The notes below the pieces were generated by a model that ran no database searches, was not told the origin of the DNA, and worked only from the letters and a program-made list of their open reading frames with translations. The position numbers were made by a program, and so were the translations under genes. Below are positions 11,812 to 22,400 of a DNA stretch of 64,000 bases, in pieces. The DNA comes from Lanius collurio (lineage: Eukaryota > Chordata > Aves > Passeriformes > Laniidae). How positions within the stretch are numbered: position 1 is the first letter of the stretch; each line of letters begins with the position of its first letter. The stretch covers positions 20,653,752 to 20,717,751 of the forward strand of contig JACBWW010000007.1 in the NCBI GenBank assembly GCA_020086605.1, given 5' to 3'.

Positions 11812-13053
11812 TGTTGGAGGTTAGGTTTCTTAAGGGAAATTACTTCCCATTTTCTTTACATTTCTTTCTGTCATGGAAATGGCACATGGGCCTTGATTAA
11901 GAGACAAAAGATGTAGCCGATGCCTTGGCACACTGTTAGAATGGTTCTGGGAAAGGGGGGAAAGCAGTGTGGTGTTTGTGGGGTCTCTGCCCAGCTCGGA
12001 GGGCAGGAATTTGTGAGTTTTGGTGCTGGACTTTATCGTGACTTGCTTCTATTGCTCACCCTTCCTTGCTGTTTCTCCTCACCATTGGTGGGCTGCTGCT
12101 CATGGAAGTGGCCATTGGACTGAGACTTTTCGGCACCCACCCCTTGCTGGGAAAGACCCTCCCCATCTGCATGGGTACCTCAGGGGTAAACTGGGGCCAC
12201 CACCTCCTCCTCGTCACCGGACAGAGCACCTCCTGGCTGCTTACCAGTGCCCCCTGCAGCCATGGGGGAGTCACTGCAGCCCCTCTGCCCCACCAGGAGC
12301 CCTCAGCACCCCCTGCAGCCATGGAGGAGCCACTGCAGCCCCTCTGCCCCACCAGGAGCCCTCAGCACCCCCTGCAGCCATGGAGGAGCCACTGCAGCCT
12401 CTCAGCACCCCCTGCAGCCATGGAGGAGTCACTGCAGCCCCTCAGCACCCCCTACAGCCATGGAGGAGTCACTGCAGCCCCTCAGCACCCCCTACAGCCA
12501 TGGGGGAGTCACTGCAGCCCCTCAGCACCCCCTACAGCCACGGAGGAGCCACTGCAGCCCCTCAGCACCCCTGCAGCCATGGAGGAGTCACTGCAGCCCC
12601 TCTGCCCCACCAGGAGCCCTCAGCACCCCCTGCAGCCATGGAGGAGCCACTGCAGCCCCTCAGCACCCCCTGCAGCCATGGAGGAGTCACTGCAGCCCCT
12701 CAGCACTCCCTGCAGCCATGGGGGAGTCACTGCAGCCCCTCTGCCCCAGCAGGAGCCCTCAGCACTCCCTGCCGATTGTGATCGTAACTACCCCAAAAGC
12801 GAAATTTCTTGACGAGCAGGAAAAAGGCTGTTACTGGTTTTTCTGGGTTTTTTATTGTTGATGGTGCCGTTGTTGTTTGTTTGTATATATGTATGTATAT
12901 ATTCTAGTAAAGAACTGTTATTCTTTTTCCCATATCTTTGCCTGAAGGCCCCATAAATTCTAAGTTATAATAATTTTGAGGGAGGGGGTTATCTTTTCCT
13001 TCCAGGAAGGTTCCTGCCTTCCTTGGCAGACACCTGTCTTTTAAGCCAGGACC
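11812..13053 (+). mobile_element. Solo ERV LTR containing a minisatellite
   Basis: The left edge reads TGTTGGAGGTTAGGTTTCTT, followed by GGGAAATTACTTCCCATTTTC, GGCACATGGGCC..GATTAAGAGACAAAAGATGTAG and ATGCCTTGGCACAC. This is the start of an avian LTR that I recall. After the minisatellite the 3' part continues with a TATATATGTATGTATATATT stretch near 12881. AGTAAAGAACTGTTATTC, CATATCTTTGCCTGAAGGCCCC, TTATAATAATTTTGAGGGAGG and GCAGACACCTGTCTTTTAAGCCAGG come next, the usual 3' end of that LTR. Flanks ATTGG (11807-11811) and CTTGG (13054-13058) match at 4 of 5 bases and could be an eroded target-site duplication. No internal retroviral sequence adjoins. The exact right edge is uncertain by a few bases. 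Confidence 0.68.
12245..12773 (+). repeat. 40/59-bp compound minisatellite
   Basis: Eleven copies of a GCAGCCATGGRGGAG core have CATGG (CACGG once) starting at 12261, 12320, 12379, 12419, 12459, 12499, 12539, 12578, 12637, 12677 and 12717. The spacings are 59, 59, 40, 40, 40, 40, 39, 59, 40, 40. The 40-bp unit is CAGCACCCCCTGCAGCCATG followed by GAGGAGTCACTGCAGCCCCT. The 59-bp form adds a 19-bp segment, CTGCCCCACCAGGAGCCCT. Units differ by few changes, such as CTGCAG/CTACAG and GTCACT/GCCACT. The plus strand of the unit has no stop in any frame. Three overlapping open frames of 204-253 codons therefore cross it, and because 40 is not divisible by 3 the peptide changes every unit. I do not call a gene. 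Confidence 0.93.
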
Positions 13054-14150
13054 CTTGGCAACTGAGTCTGTGACAGGGCTTTCTCAAATTTGGGCTCAAT
13101 CTCACATATGCAGAAGCTAATTTGAGGATTAAAAGATTATGAAATAAGCATACTATGTGGCAAATGGAACAGACTCATCTATTCTGTTTTCAAAATGTTG
13201 TACTTTTGTGCTTTTCTACCATCTTTTAACTTATGAATCTTGATGCCATTAATTTCAAGCTATATTTAAAAATATTTCAACAGTGGTAATTTTGAAGAAA
13301 GCTTTGTAGCACCAACTGAAACTCTAAACATTTAGAAGATATCTCTTATTATCAAAATAATAACTTGAAATTAATTCTTTTGGGTATTACTTAGTATGAC
13401 TAACTTCTTTTTCTGTATGCCTTTAACTGTCAGTACTGCCTGTCTTTGGGTATTTGTTCAAAAACAGGTTTTTGCCTGCATGATAGCATTATTTTCTGTT
13501 TCTTGAATATAATCTTTATTAACCTGCGAAATTCATTTATTTTTTAATCTTGTTTTAGCAGATTCATGACCAGAAAATTTTAATACAGGAAAATCTATTG
13601 TGAGTCACAGAGCACTTTACTAAGTTAAATTGCATGAATATCTTTTTGTTTTTTAAGATATTTTGGATCTGGACATTTATTTGCACTCATGAAAGGTTTT
13701 CCTTTCAGATGAAAAAAAAGACTATAAATTTGGCAATAACATATGAAATTGATGCTTCATATGAACGTTCATTTTTTTCTACCAAAAATAAAAAAAATAA
13801 CCATATTTAAAACTATATGGTCATATTTAGCTATATAGCATGAGAAAATACCTGGCTAATGCAATGACTACTGTTTATGAGAGCTCACACAGGAGTTAGA
13901 ATATACTGTGTTTCTACCATAAGTAATTAACTTGAAATTTTGATAACAGCAATCACACTTTAAGTGCTATGGTGTGTCACAGAACAGCTTATTTGCTAGC
14001 AATTAATTATGGGAAAGACATATGTTCTCATGGAAAGAAAGAGTAAAAACTAAAAATAATCTATGCTTAAACTACTACTTAGCAAAAAATCCTAATGATA
14101 TTGGTTATTACCTTTAATAATATTTTTTATAACCCTTAAAAATATTGTAT
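13054..14150. other. Unassigned AT-rich intergenic DNA
   Basis: I see no gene or recognisable repeat between the two LTRs. Long A/T-only runs are common and open frames are short. Confidence 0.6.
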
Positions 14151-14755
14151 TGTGTTTATGTAACAAGGGGTCTCTGCAGGGGTGACCCTTGTGAGAAGAG
14201 ATAAGGAACTGTCTCCATGTTAGACAAAACCAGTTCCAGCCAAGCCCCACTGTTGCCCAAAGCTGAAACCATCAGTAGTGCTGGTGGTGCCTCTCTAATA
14301 ACATAGTTAAGAAATAGTAAAAAACCAGTATGTGACAGATGAGCATGAAAATGTCAGGGAAATGTTCCTGCAGAGACCGAGATCAGAGGAGAGGACTTCC
14401 CCACACACCTGAGCAGAGACTCCCCCAGAGCCCATGGAGAAGAGCATAGTGAAGCGAGGACCATGTCAGAGGGAATTTTCCCCTTGCAGCCCGTACAAGA
14501 CACCGCATCAGAGTAAGAAGCTGTGCCCTGAAAGAAGCTGCAACTCTTAGAGAGCCCACACTGGAGCAGTGTCCTGGCAAAATCCACACCACATGCAGAA
14601 GCAGGTTTCCTGGAAGGAAATATGGCCCATTGAGGAACCCACACTGGATTAGTCTGTTCCTGAAGGATTCCTCCCCAAGGAAAGGGCCCACAATGGAGAA
14701 GTTCACAAATGTCTAGATCCTTTGGGAGAGACCAAGTGCTGGTGTTGAAGAAGAG
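14151..14755 (+). mobile_element. Endogenous retrovirus LTR (family A, copy 2, 3' truncated)
   Basis: This is the same LTR family as 5066-5824 and 34560-36306. Shared features in order are GTGAGAAGAGATAAGGAACTG near 14190, TTAGACAAAACCAGTTCCAGCC near 14220, CAAAGCTGAAACCATCAGTAGTGCTGGTGGTGCCTCT near 14258, a block of GGAGCAG...CCCATGG modules at 14400-14700, and repeated CCCACACTGGA(G) motifs near 14558 and 14639. The 3' poly-A/U5 part seen in copy 1 is missing, so the element is truncated at about 14755. The CCCACACTGGAGCAG modules are short internal near-repeats typical of this LTR. Confidence 0.62.
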
Positions 14756-17700
14756 TGTGAGGAAGAAAGAATAGAATTGAAATGTTAGGTACTGGATGCA
14801 ACATCAGTGATATTCAGGAACACTATTTGACCAAATAAAGGCAATTCTCACTAAATACTACTTTTGAAGAATACAATTATGCTTAACTTTTAAAGATCTC
14901 AGAATTGAATTTTTATAGAATTTCTTTTAAGCACTAATTTGAAATTAATATTTAATTTTGGCCTTGAGCAGATAATTGCAATACTGGAAACTTAGACTTG
15001 CAAATATAAAGAATTTTGATCTTAATAAGGAACATGGTCTCCAGCAAAATTACATTCCTTGTTATATAACTAAGAATGATACTTGAAAGTTATACAGGAG
15101 TGTGTATAGCTAGTTAGGGCAATATTGATGTGTGTTGCTATTCTCAGGACAGATTTTTTACATTCTCCTTCAATCCATACATGATTTTGTGAAGTAGAGA
15201 GTGAATATTGATGAATTTATTCCATACATTCTGATTAGATTTTTACAGTTGGGCCCTGGTTGTATGACTTTAAAGTGATACTTTAATGGAGAGACCTGTG
15301 AACAAACCTGAGCTCTATAACTACATCTGAAAGGGTCAAATGGCTGCATATTTTGTACATATTTTGTGCATATCTTCCTTACAAATAAAATGTTTCAATT
15401 AATCTACATTTATCAGATGAAGAAAATGTTTGAACATTCTAGAAACCTCCACCATCCATTAATCCTCGGCTATTCTGACTCCAGATCCTGAGTGCTAGTT
15501 TTCAAGTTACTGTGAGTTTGCATTTGTTTCTAAGTGGCAGTCAAAGTGGATGGCATGCACTGAATCTAAAAAATAGAAGACTGACTGTTTTATCACACTT
15601 TTTCACAAAAAGGGGGATCAACAAGCACTGAGCTGTGGAATTTCAGAACTTCTAATGAACTACTAACCCATTCATTTCTGGTCTTTGACTGATGACCGTT
15701 TGCGGGGATTGGGATTTGTTTGTTGGGAGTTTTTAAATTTTTTTTTTTTTTCCAAAATCAATATAATTTGCATTTTATACTTCTGAAATATCTCTTACAC
15801 TTTCCTAGTACTTAGAGTTCTGGGTATGCATATTCCTCCTTGAAGGAATACTCCAGCTGTGTAATGAATCACTGGCAATTTACATCATGATAAGGAAGAA
15901 TCTGAGATCACAGGATATTTCTGCTTCTAGTTATTGATTCAAAATATCTTAATGACAGATATAGCAAAATCTTCAGGAACAGAACAAAATCCAAAGATTT
16001 TCAATGCATTTCCCATTGGGAGTATTATTTTCAATAACATCAGCTACTTACAGTATTTTGTTTAATAAAGCAGAGAAAAAATAATGTCTTAATCTTATGG
16101 AAACTCTCAGATGCCTTCCAGACCATATTTAAAATAAGCAATGTTTAAAGGTGTAATTGAAGCTGCAAATATTGTTGAATGATCGAACTGTTTGATTTCT
16201 GGAATTTTAAATCCTGCATAGGAATAATGTATTTGGGAGTTCATTGGTAGCCACAATCTTACTCTTTCCCTTCTAAAAATTGTTTACTATTTGCATTAGT
16301 GTTCAGACTTTCTCAGAAAGCATGAAAACATTGTCAAGAAACAATAGAAGTGTAAAGGGTCTTGAGAAAATAACTGAGTGTTATAGATATTTGAAAAATA
16401 AGATGGTGCATACATGACAAAGAGCAACAAAGTATGAACTTTATTACCGTGCTTGTAAGGTGCTCAGATTTTATTCAAATAACACAAAAAAATCTGAAAA
16501 GAGATTCACATATGTTGCTTTAATGCATAGATACTATTTTTTTTACAAATTACAATATAATATGAATACAATAAATGCAAGCAGTCTGAATATTGTCTGA
16601 GGAAGAGGAGAAGAGATGAAAAGAGATTTCAAAAGATCTATTTAAAAAATTAGTTATTTCTTTCTTTAAAGCTGGACTACTGAACAAAAACAATGAACAT
16701 GCTAGAAAACAAACTTCCTAAATAATTAAACTAGATAGTAGAAATTTTTGTAGGTAGCATTTCTTTCTCTAAATTATTTTAGTTAGAGTCTCTTGTATCA
16801 GTATTTTTTGCACAGTGCATGTTTCTCCTACAGGAATACTGTCATTCTTACAATTTTTCAGTTTCTCCAGATGACATCCATCTCATTTACTGCAGATGCT
16901 GACAGTTTGCTATAAACTGAAAAGGTACTGAATGGAAAAAAAAAAACAAACCAAAAAAACTACACCAAAACCCAAACCCTAAAGAACATTGCCATTGTTA
17001 CATAAACACTTAATTCCAAATTACAGGCTTAAATCAGTAATAAACTAACATAGCAGCCACCATCATATGTGAGTAAGGTTACATATAAATATAATTTCAT
17101 AATAGCATGCTATTAAAATTATTTATACTAGCTATTTCTTGATCTTTTGCTATTAGGTATTTCTTGAATTGGTGAAGGTTCTTGAATCTGCTTAAAGTAA
17201 TAACATAAGGACATAACTACAGAAATGTTTGTTCTAGTCCTTATATGTGCATGTAAATATATATTAAAATCATATCGAATCAGGTCAATATCTATGTAAC
17301 CTGCATTCTGTCTTTGTTATTTCTCAGTAGTGTACACCTAGTAAAGGTCATAAGTATACTTGTCCAGTGTGCAGCAATGCCCACAATTCTGATTCTTATG
17401 CTTAAGGTGCCCTTTGTACCAAGATATTCAGAAATTTCTTTTTTTTTTTTAATCTTGAGAGCTGGTGAAAGCAAACAAAAAACCCAAACAAACAAACAAA
17501 CAAAAAAAAAACACAAAAAAACCAAAACAAAATGCAGTGGTTTATTACTTTAATCAACCAAAAAGATTTTAATTTACCTCAGCTACAGTACTTAGAGAGC
17601 TTGCTTATGAATGTATGACAAATTATTCTTTTCATGCTGTTCTGAGCTGTCTGCATCCTTGACCTATATTTAATAGGATGTATATCCAAATAATAATGTT

Positions 17701-18842
17701 GGCAATTATCTTTTTTACTTGCAAATATGATATTATTTAGAGCTTCAGTGCAAAGACACATATACCACCCTCCTTGCAATGCTACCTGTCAAAAAAGATG
17801 TATGATGGAAGGAAAACGAAGCTGATTTATTTTACCCTGATTGAAAACCAGGAATAAGCTGACAAGGTGCACCACTGACAGAGCTTTATATCCTCAGAAA
17901 CTTAAACACGTCTTAATTTTATACGCATTAATTAATTTTATTTTTATTTCTGGCTGTCTTTCTTGTACCTGGAGCATACGTATTTTTGGCTCTTCTACAA
18001 AGAAATTATTTTGCTAATGATTTGACAGACAATTTGAAATAAATGACATCAAATTTAGAAGTAGTATTTTGGGTGCTTATATTTCTTTGGTTTCTTTACT
18101 TGTTAAAGTAAAACATTTACTCAGATCATGAAATAAGTTGTGAATTCTCAAAATGCTTAGGTTTTTCATTGTTGCTTCTTTTTCATCTTGTATTGAAATA
18201 CCATCTCTTTTCATTACTTTGTATGAAAGAGCTGTTTCTCTTCGAGTAGAAACACAAAGATTTTCTAGACCTAGGGATAGGTGTGGTTATGCTGCAGTTC
18301 ATAAATTCACCATTAGATTGGACATGTAAATATGTACTCATTTTTTACTCTGTCTGCAGACTGGCCCTGTGGCTGTGAGCTACAACTCTTAATCAAGATT
18401 TATTTTCATTGTACTGCAGTAGGAAGACCATGGAACAATTGACTCTGAGACAAGTATTCTTCATATTTATATGTCTTTACACACACATATTTTATAGGTA
18501 TAAAATATGTTTGTGTGTGTGTGTGTGTATGTATCTCCTTGCAATTGTTATCTATAGTCATTAAGTCCCATCCCACTGAGATTTATTTTCCCCAGTAACA
18601 CAGAATTTAATATTCTACTATTCTTTCCATGGTGAATAATACGTAAGTACCTTGGTGGATTTATAGAAAGACTTCAAATTCAAATATGCATGGACTCCTA
18701 TGCATATGCATATTATAACTAAGAGAAAGATATCCTGATGCTTCTAAAATTACTATGAGTGAAAAGGTTTTCCATCTTGACAAAAGATGCTTTGTCTACA
18801 CAAAAAAATAGTGAGAAAATAGTTTTTCATAATAGCTTAATG
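14756..18842. other. Unassigned AT-rich intergenic DNA
   Basis: I see no gene or nameable repeat across about 4 kb. Simple sequence present is poly-T at 15738-15751, poly-A/CAAA-like sequence near 16937-16975, poly-T at 17438-17450, a (CAAA)n and A-rich tract at about 17475-17530, and (TG)8 at 18512-18527. Frames beside these tracts arise from the tracts themselves. Confidence 0.6.
18512..18527 (+). repeat. (TG)8 microsatellite
   Basis: Eight uninterrupted TG dinucleotides are followed by TATGTATC. An ACACACATAT stretch lies about 30 bases upstream, so a weak hairpin is possible. Short and unremarkable. Confidence 0.9.
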
Positions 18843-18897
18843 TCATGGAATCCTAGAACTTTTGAAACTTGGAAGAATCACTGGGTTAGAAAGGAGT
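18843..18897 (-). mobile_element. CR1 3' end, outer half of an interrupted copy
   Basis: TCATGGAATCCTAGAA...CACTGGGTTAGAAAGGAG resembles the reversed CR1 3' terminus (TCATAGAATC...GGTTGGAAAGGACC). The run breaks off here and its continuation lies at 19355, on the far side of an LTR. A small extra segment sits inside this half, so the match is only moderate. Confidence 0.5.
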
Positions 18898-19354
18898 TGT
18901 AGCAGCCTAGAAGATAGGCTTTTCTGGAAAGATCAACAAGAATGGGATGTGCATGATAGCTATTTTGCATAGAAAGAGAGATACATATCTCCAGAGTGAA
19001 GAAAACTTATCTATAAACAGATGCCTCCAAAACACCCCGGTGCCTGCCCGCCCCCAAGACCCTGGATGCCACATCAGCTTGATTGATGGAGTCAGGACTG
19101 GTGATCTCCCTTTCTTGTTTTTCTCTCTATTCTCTCCCTCTCTCTAATCTCTCTCCCCTCTTTTCCCATCCCTTTCTCAAAATGCACCGCCATGTATTTA
19201 TATGAGAAGACAGAGGACTAATTTATACCAATTTCCATGCCAAGCATATAATTTACTAATAAAACTGTAAGTTTTTGCAGACTCTGGCTTCTGTTGTTCC
19301 TTTGGCATGTATCAATCTTGGGTGCTCCCTTCTTCTAAAGGGTTGAACACCACA
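18898..19354 (+). mobile_element. Solo ERV LTR nested in a CR1 tail
   Basis: It begins TGTAGCAGCC and ends CACCACA. The 3' half has LTR features in order: a pyrimidine-rich R-like stretch (CTCTCTATTCTCTCCCTCTC, about 19120-19170), TTTCTCAAAATGCACCGCCATGTATTTATA near 19173, CCAATTTCCATGCCAAGCAT near 19229, CTAATAAAACTG (poly-A signal at about 19258) and TTTTGCAGACTCTGGCTTCTG in U5. I recall this block as an avian LTR. The flanks GGAGTT (18893-18898) and GGAACT (19355-19360) agree at 4 of 6 bases and correspond to the same CR1 position (GGACCT), as expected if insertion duplicated it. The left edge is set by this logic and not by a family alignment. Confidence 0.6.
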
Positions 19355-19475
19355 GGAACTGAAAAATCATCTAGTTGAACACACACAAACACACACTCAT
19401 CACCGAGGGCAGGGGTGTGACCCACTAGGACAGGTGGCTCAGGGCCCCTTCCAACCCTATCTTGAAAAATGAGTC
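19355..19475 (-). mobile_element. CR1 3' end, inner half of the interrupted copy
   Basis: GGAACTGAAAAATCATCTAGTT continues the reversed CR1 terminus broken at 18897. It runs through an ACACACAAACACACACTC interruption to CCCACTAGGACAGGTGGCTCAGGGCCCCTTCCAACC, which corresponds to the CR1 stretch CCACTAGACCAGGTTGCTCAGAGCCCC. The two halves are collinear once the LTR is removed. Confidence 0.62.
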
Positions 19476-22400
19476 ATGAGTTAATACTTTGTACCAGAGC
19501 ATTATCATATAATATATAGATAAAAAGTAGAAAATCAAATTGGACATAAGAATAAAGCAGACATCAGCAAGAATACAGCACAAAATCTAAATACCACGTA
19601 ACAAGTAAAAGAAAGATATTCTGAAAATAGAAACAAACCCCAAAGAATATGGCGGAAGTTTAAATACAAAACAATAGAAAATAATAAATATATTGCGTGG
19701 AATCTAATGTAAAAAGTGAGAAGAGTTACTAATGGGAAAAAATTTTCTGAGTTTTGAATCCTTGCCTATTTTATCATAATTTTTTTTTTTTTATTTCTGT
19801 GTTTAAAATAAAATGGGCCAATTCCATCTTCATATGTTGAAACAGCCTTTAAATGAGAATAACAGGAGCACATCCAATTCCATACATACAGTCCCTCTGT
19901 GATGTAATTATATAGGAGCTGTATACTGTAAGGATTTAGGAGAAAGCTTATACACTGAAACCCTTAAAATTAAACAAGGAAAACCACACAACCAACCACC
20001 CAGAATGTGATAAAGACACAAAGGTTAATAATCCATCAAAACTCAGGTCCAGAGTCATCCATATTCTTTGAAAGAGAACTCTCCTCATATCTCCGTAGAA
20101 TAATTAGCAGTTTGTCCAGCACTTTTCTTAGTGGGAAGATCCCAGCTCACAAAGCCATTAATAGCATGCTCTGCAGCTCAGGAGCTTTCCCTAGAGGCCT
20201 TGCACCAAAGTGCTGAGCAAGCTTAATGATACAAAGTTTGAGATTTGAAGAAATCATAGCTTCAGCTATTCTGGATTCAGATTTTAACAGCAAAAATACA
20301 TCCAAATAGACACACAATAAAAAAAAAAAGAATATTAAATACACATTTATTAATGTAACTTGGCTAATACAGTAAAAGAAGAACATTTCTATTTGTAACA
20401 TTTGCTTATCAAATCCATGTTATGTTTACTTTGGCTTTGTAAAACTTTCTAGACTTCACTTCCTAGAATTTTCCAGGGTTTAGATCAGATCCTTAACCCC
20501 ATAAGCTCTATATTAGTGTAATTTTTGCCACAAATACCAGCTTAGTATCTGTCCTCCAACACTTGGATATGTTATTTTAAAGTGTTAGAAAAAAAAACTT
20601 AACTAGAACTTTTAATAGGCATCACTACTTTTTTTCAAGTTTGATGAAAAAAAATTGAATATGACACATGGCAAGGAAAATAAAACAAAACCTAACAAGT
20701 AGACTTGTCATTTTTTTTTACTGGGGAGAGGTTTGAGGTTGTTCTTTGTTGATTTTTTCTTTTTTTTGTTGGAGGAGGTTTTACAGAATGACAGATTCTG
20801 CCATAATTGCATTACTTTTTCAATTAATTTATGCTTGTTTCCAAAGATTTTGCTTGTTCCATGCACAATCTGTTGTACCATTTTGGTTTAAATTGAAAAA
20901 CATTAAAATAATAATTTTAAGGAGACCATGTTTTACATGCAATTGTCTGATTATTTATATTTAGAAGATTTCCTAGCCAGTTTTCTGAGCCAATGAAAAT
21001 TTACAGTCAAACTATTAGTCAGTCCATCCCAAACTTAGATGTATTGGTACCATGAGGCTTTAGGGTGTCTCAGAGCAAGGGGAGAATAAGGATACACCCA
21101 GACCTTGTACATATAATTTCACTAATAAATATGAAGAATGAGACAGAATTCAAATTTCAAGAACAGTTAGCCTGGAGTACAGCAGTCCATCACTTTGGGT
21201 AGAATTCATGCGGCCCAACTTTTGTAGTCTAAAATGTAGCAGTTGTGTCAAAGCCCTTATGTAAACTTTCGGTATAATCTATGTGATAGCCAAAAGTAAA
21301 CATATCATCAAATTCTCAGACAATGCTTATTCCGCAGATGAGACTCCTTGTCATAGAGGTGAAGAAAATTAGCTGAGCTAAATAATGTGCTTCATAAACT
21401 CCCTGGAGGACGAAATGATCTTCCAATTGCATATTCTGGCAACTGCTCTCTTTGAGAAGGGGTTCCTCATCAATTTGGCACCCCTTTTGGATCAAGCATA
21501 GGTCTCCATGTGCATCACCTCTCCAGCAGCAATTTTCTTAGGACAATTTATGAGATTGTCTGCTCATGAAAATTGTAAAGAATCATGTATTATTTTATAT
21601 AACCAGCATGAAATTTAATTGCCTTTTAACTACAGATCAGTAGAGAGATTAAAAAATTCTACAACTTGAAGTATTTTCTACTTTATACCTTGAAGTTGGA
21701 AATTAACAGTCAGAATTTTGAAAAAGGTCAACCATGCACATACCTGAAACAATGCTTGAATTTTATTTTCAAACCACAGAGCATAAGACTTTTATCCTCT
21801 GCAAGCCCTGGGCTAAACATTCAAGTTGAGAAACTTGAATTGTGTTGATATAAAGTTACATTTATTTATAGGAACAACGCTCTCTTCAGGGCATTAAAAT
21901 CTTGGCTGTGATGGCAAATGCACCCTTATTTGATGCTGATGAAGACATACAAGTGCTTTTATTTTCCTAATGCATGGTGAAGTTTTTCTGGTTCATCCAC
22001 AGTTCTGCTATCCTAGGAGACACAGCCAGAAGCATGCTGAACTACTGGAGCAGCACTGGGCTAAGTCTTGTTGCCTGCAATACATGGTGAAGGCTAGTCC
22101 TTGTTCTCTCTTTAAAGAGTATTAGAAAACAGCTTATTCCTTTTGGATTTGAATGGAAAAAGAAAGATCTAGAACAAAACCCACAATATTTAACCTTTCA
22201 ACATAGAAAACAGCATGAAAAATTAAAACAAGAACTTTTAAAAAAATTGATTAAATGTCAAAATAAGAACATTTCAGAGTAGTTTAGTTTGAAAGATATT
22301 ATGAAGTTAATTTCTAATAAAATGCCTAACTAGGATTTTTGAAGCAGGTCATAAACCCTTAGTTTACATCCAAAATAACAACAAAAATTATAATTAAATT

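Noticed and set aside
12020..12861. Overlapping open frames of 204-253 codons, Pro/Ser/His-rich
   Set aside because: They exist only because the 40-bp minisatellite unit lacks forward stops. The frame shifts every unit, and the flanks are LTR sequence.
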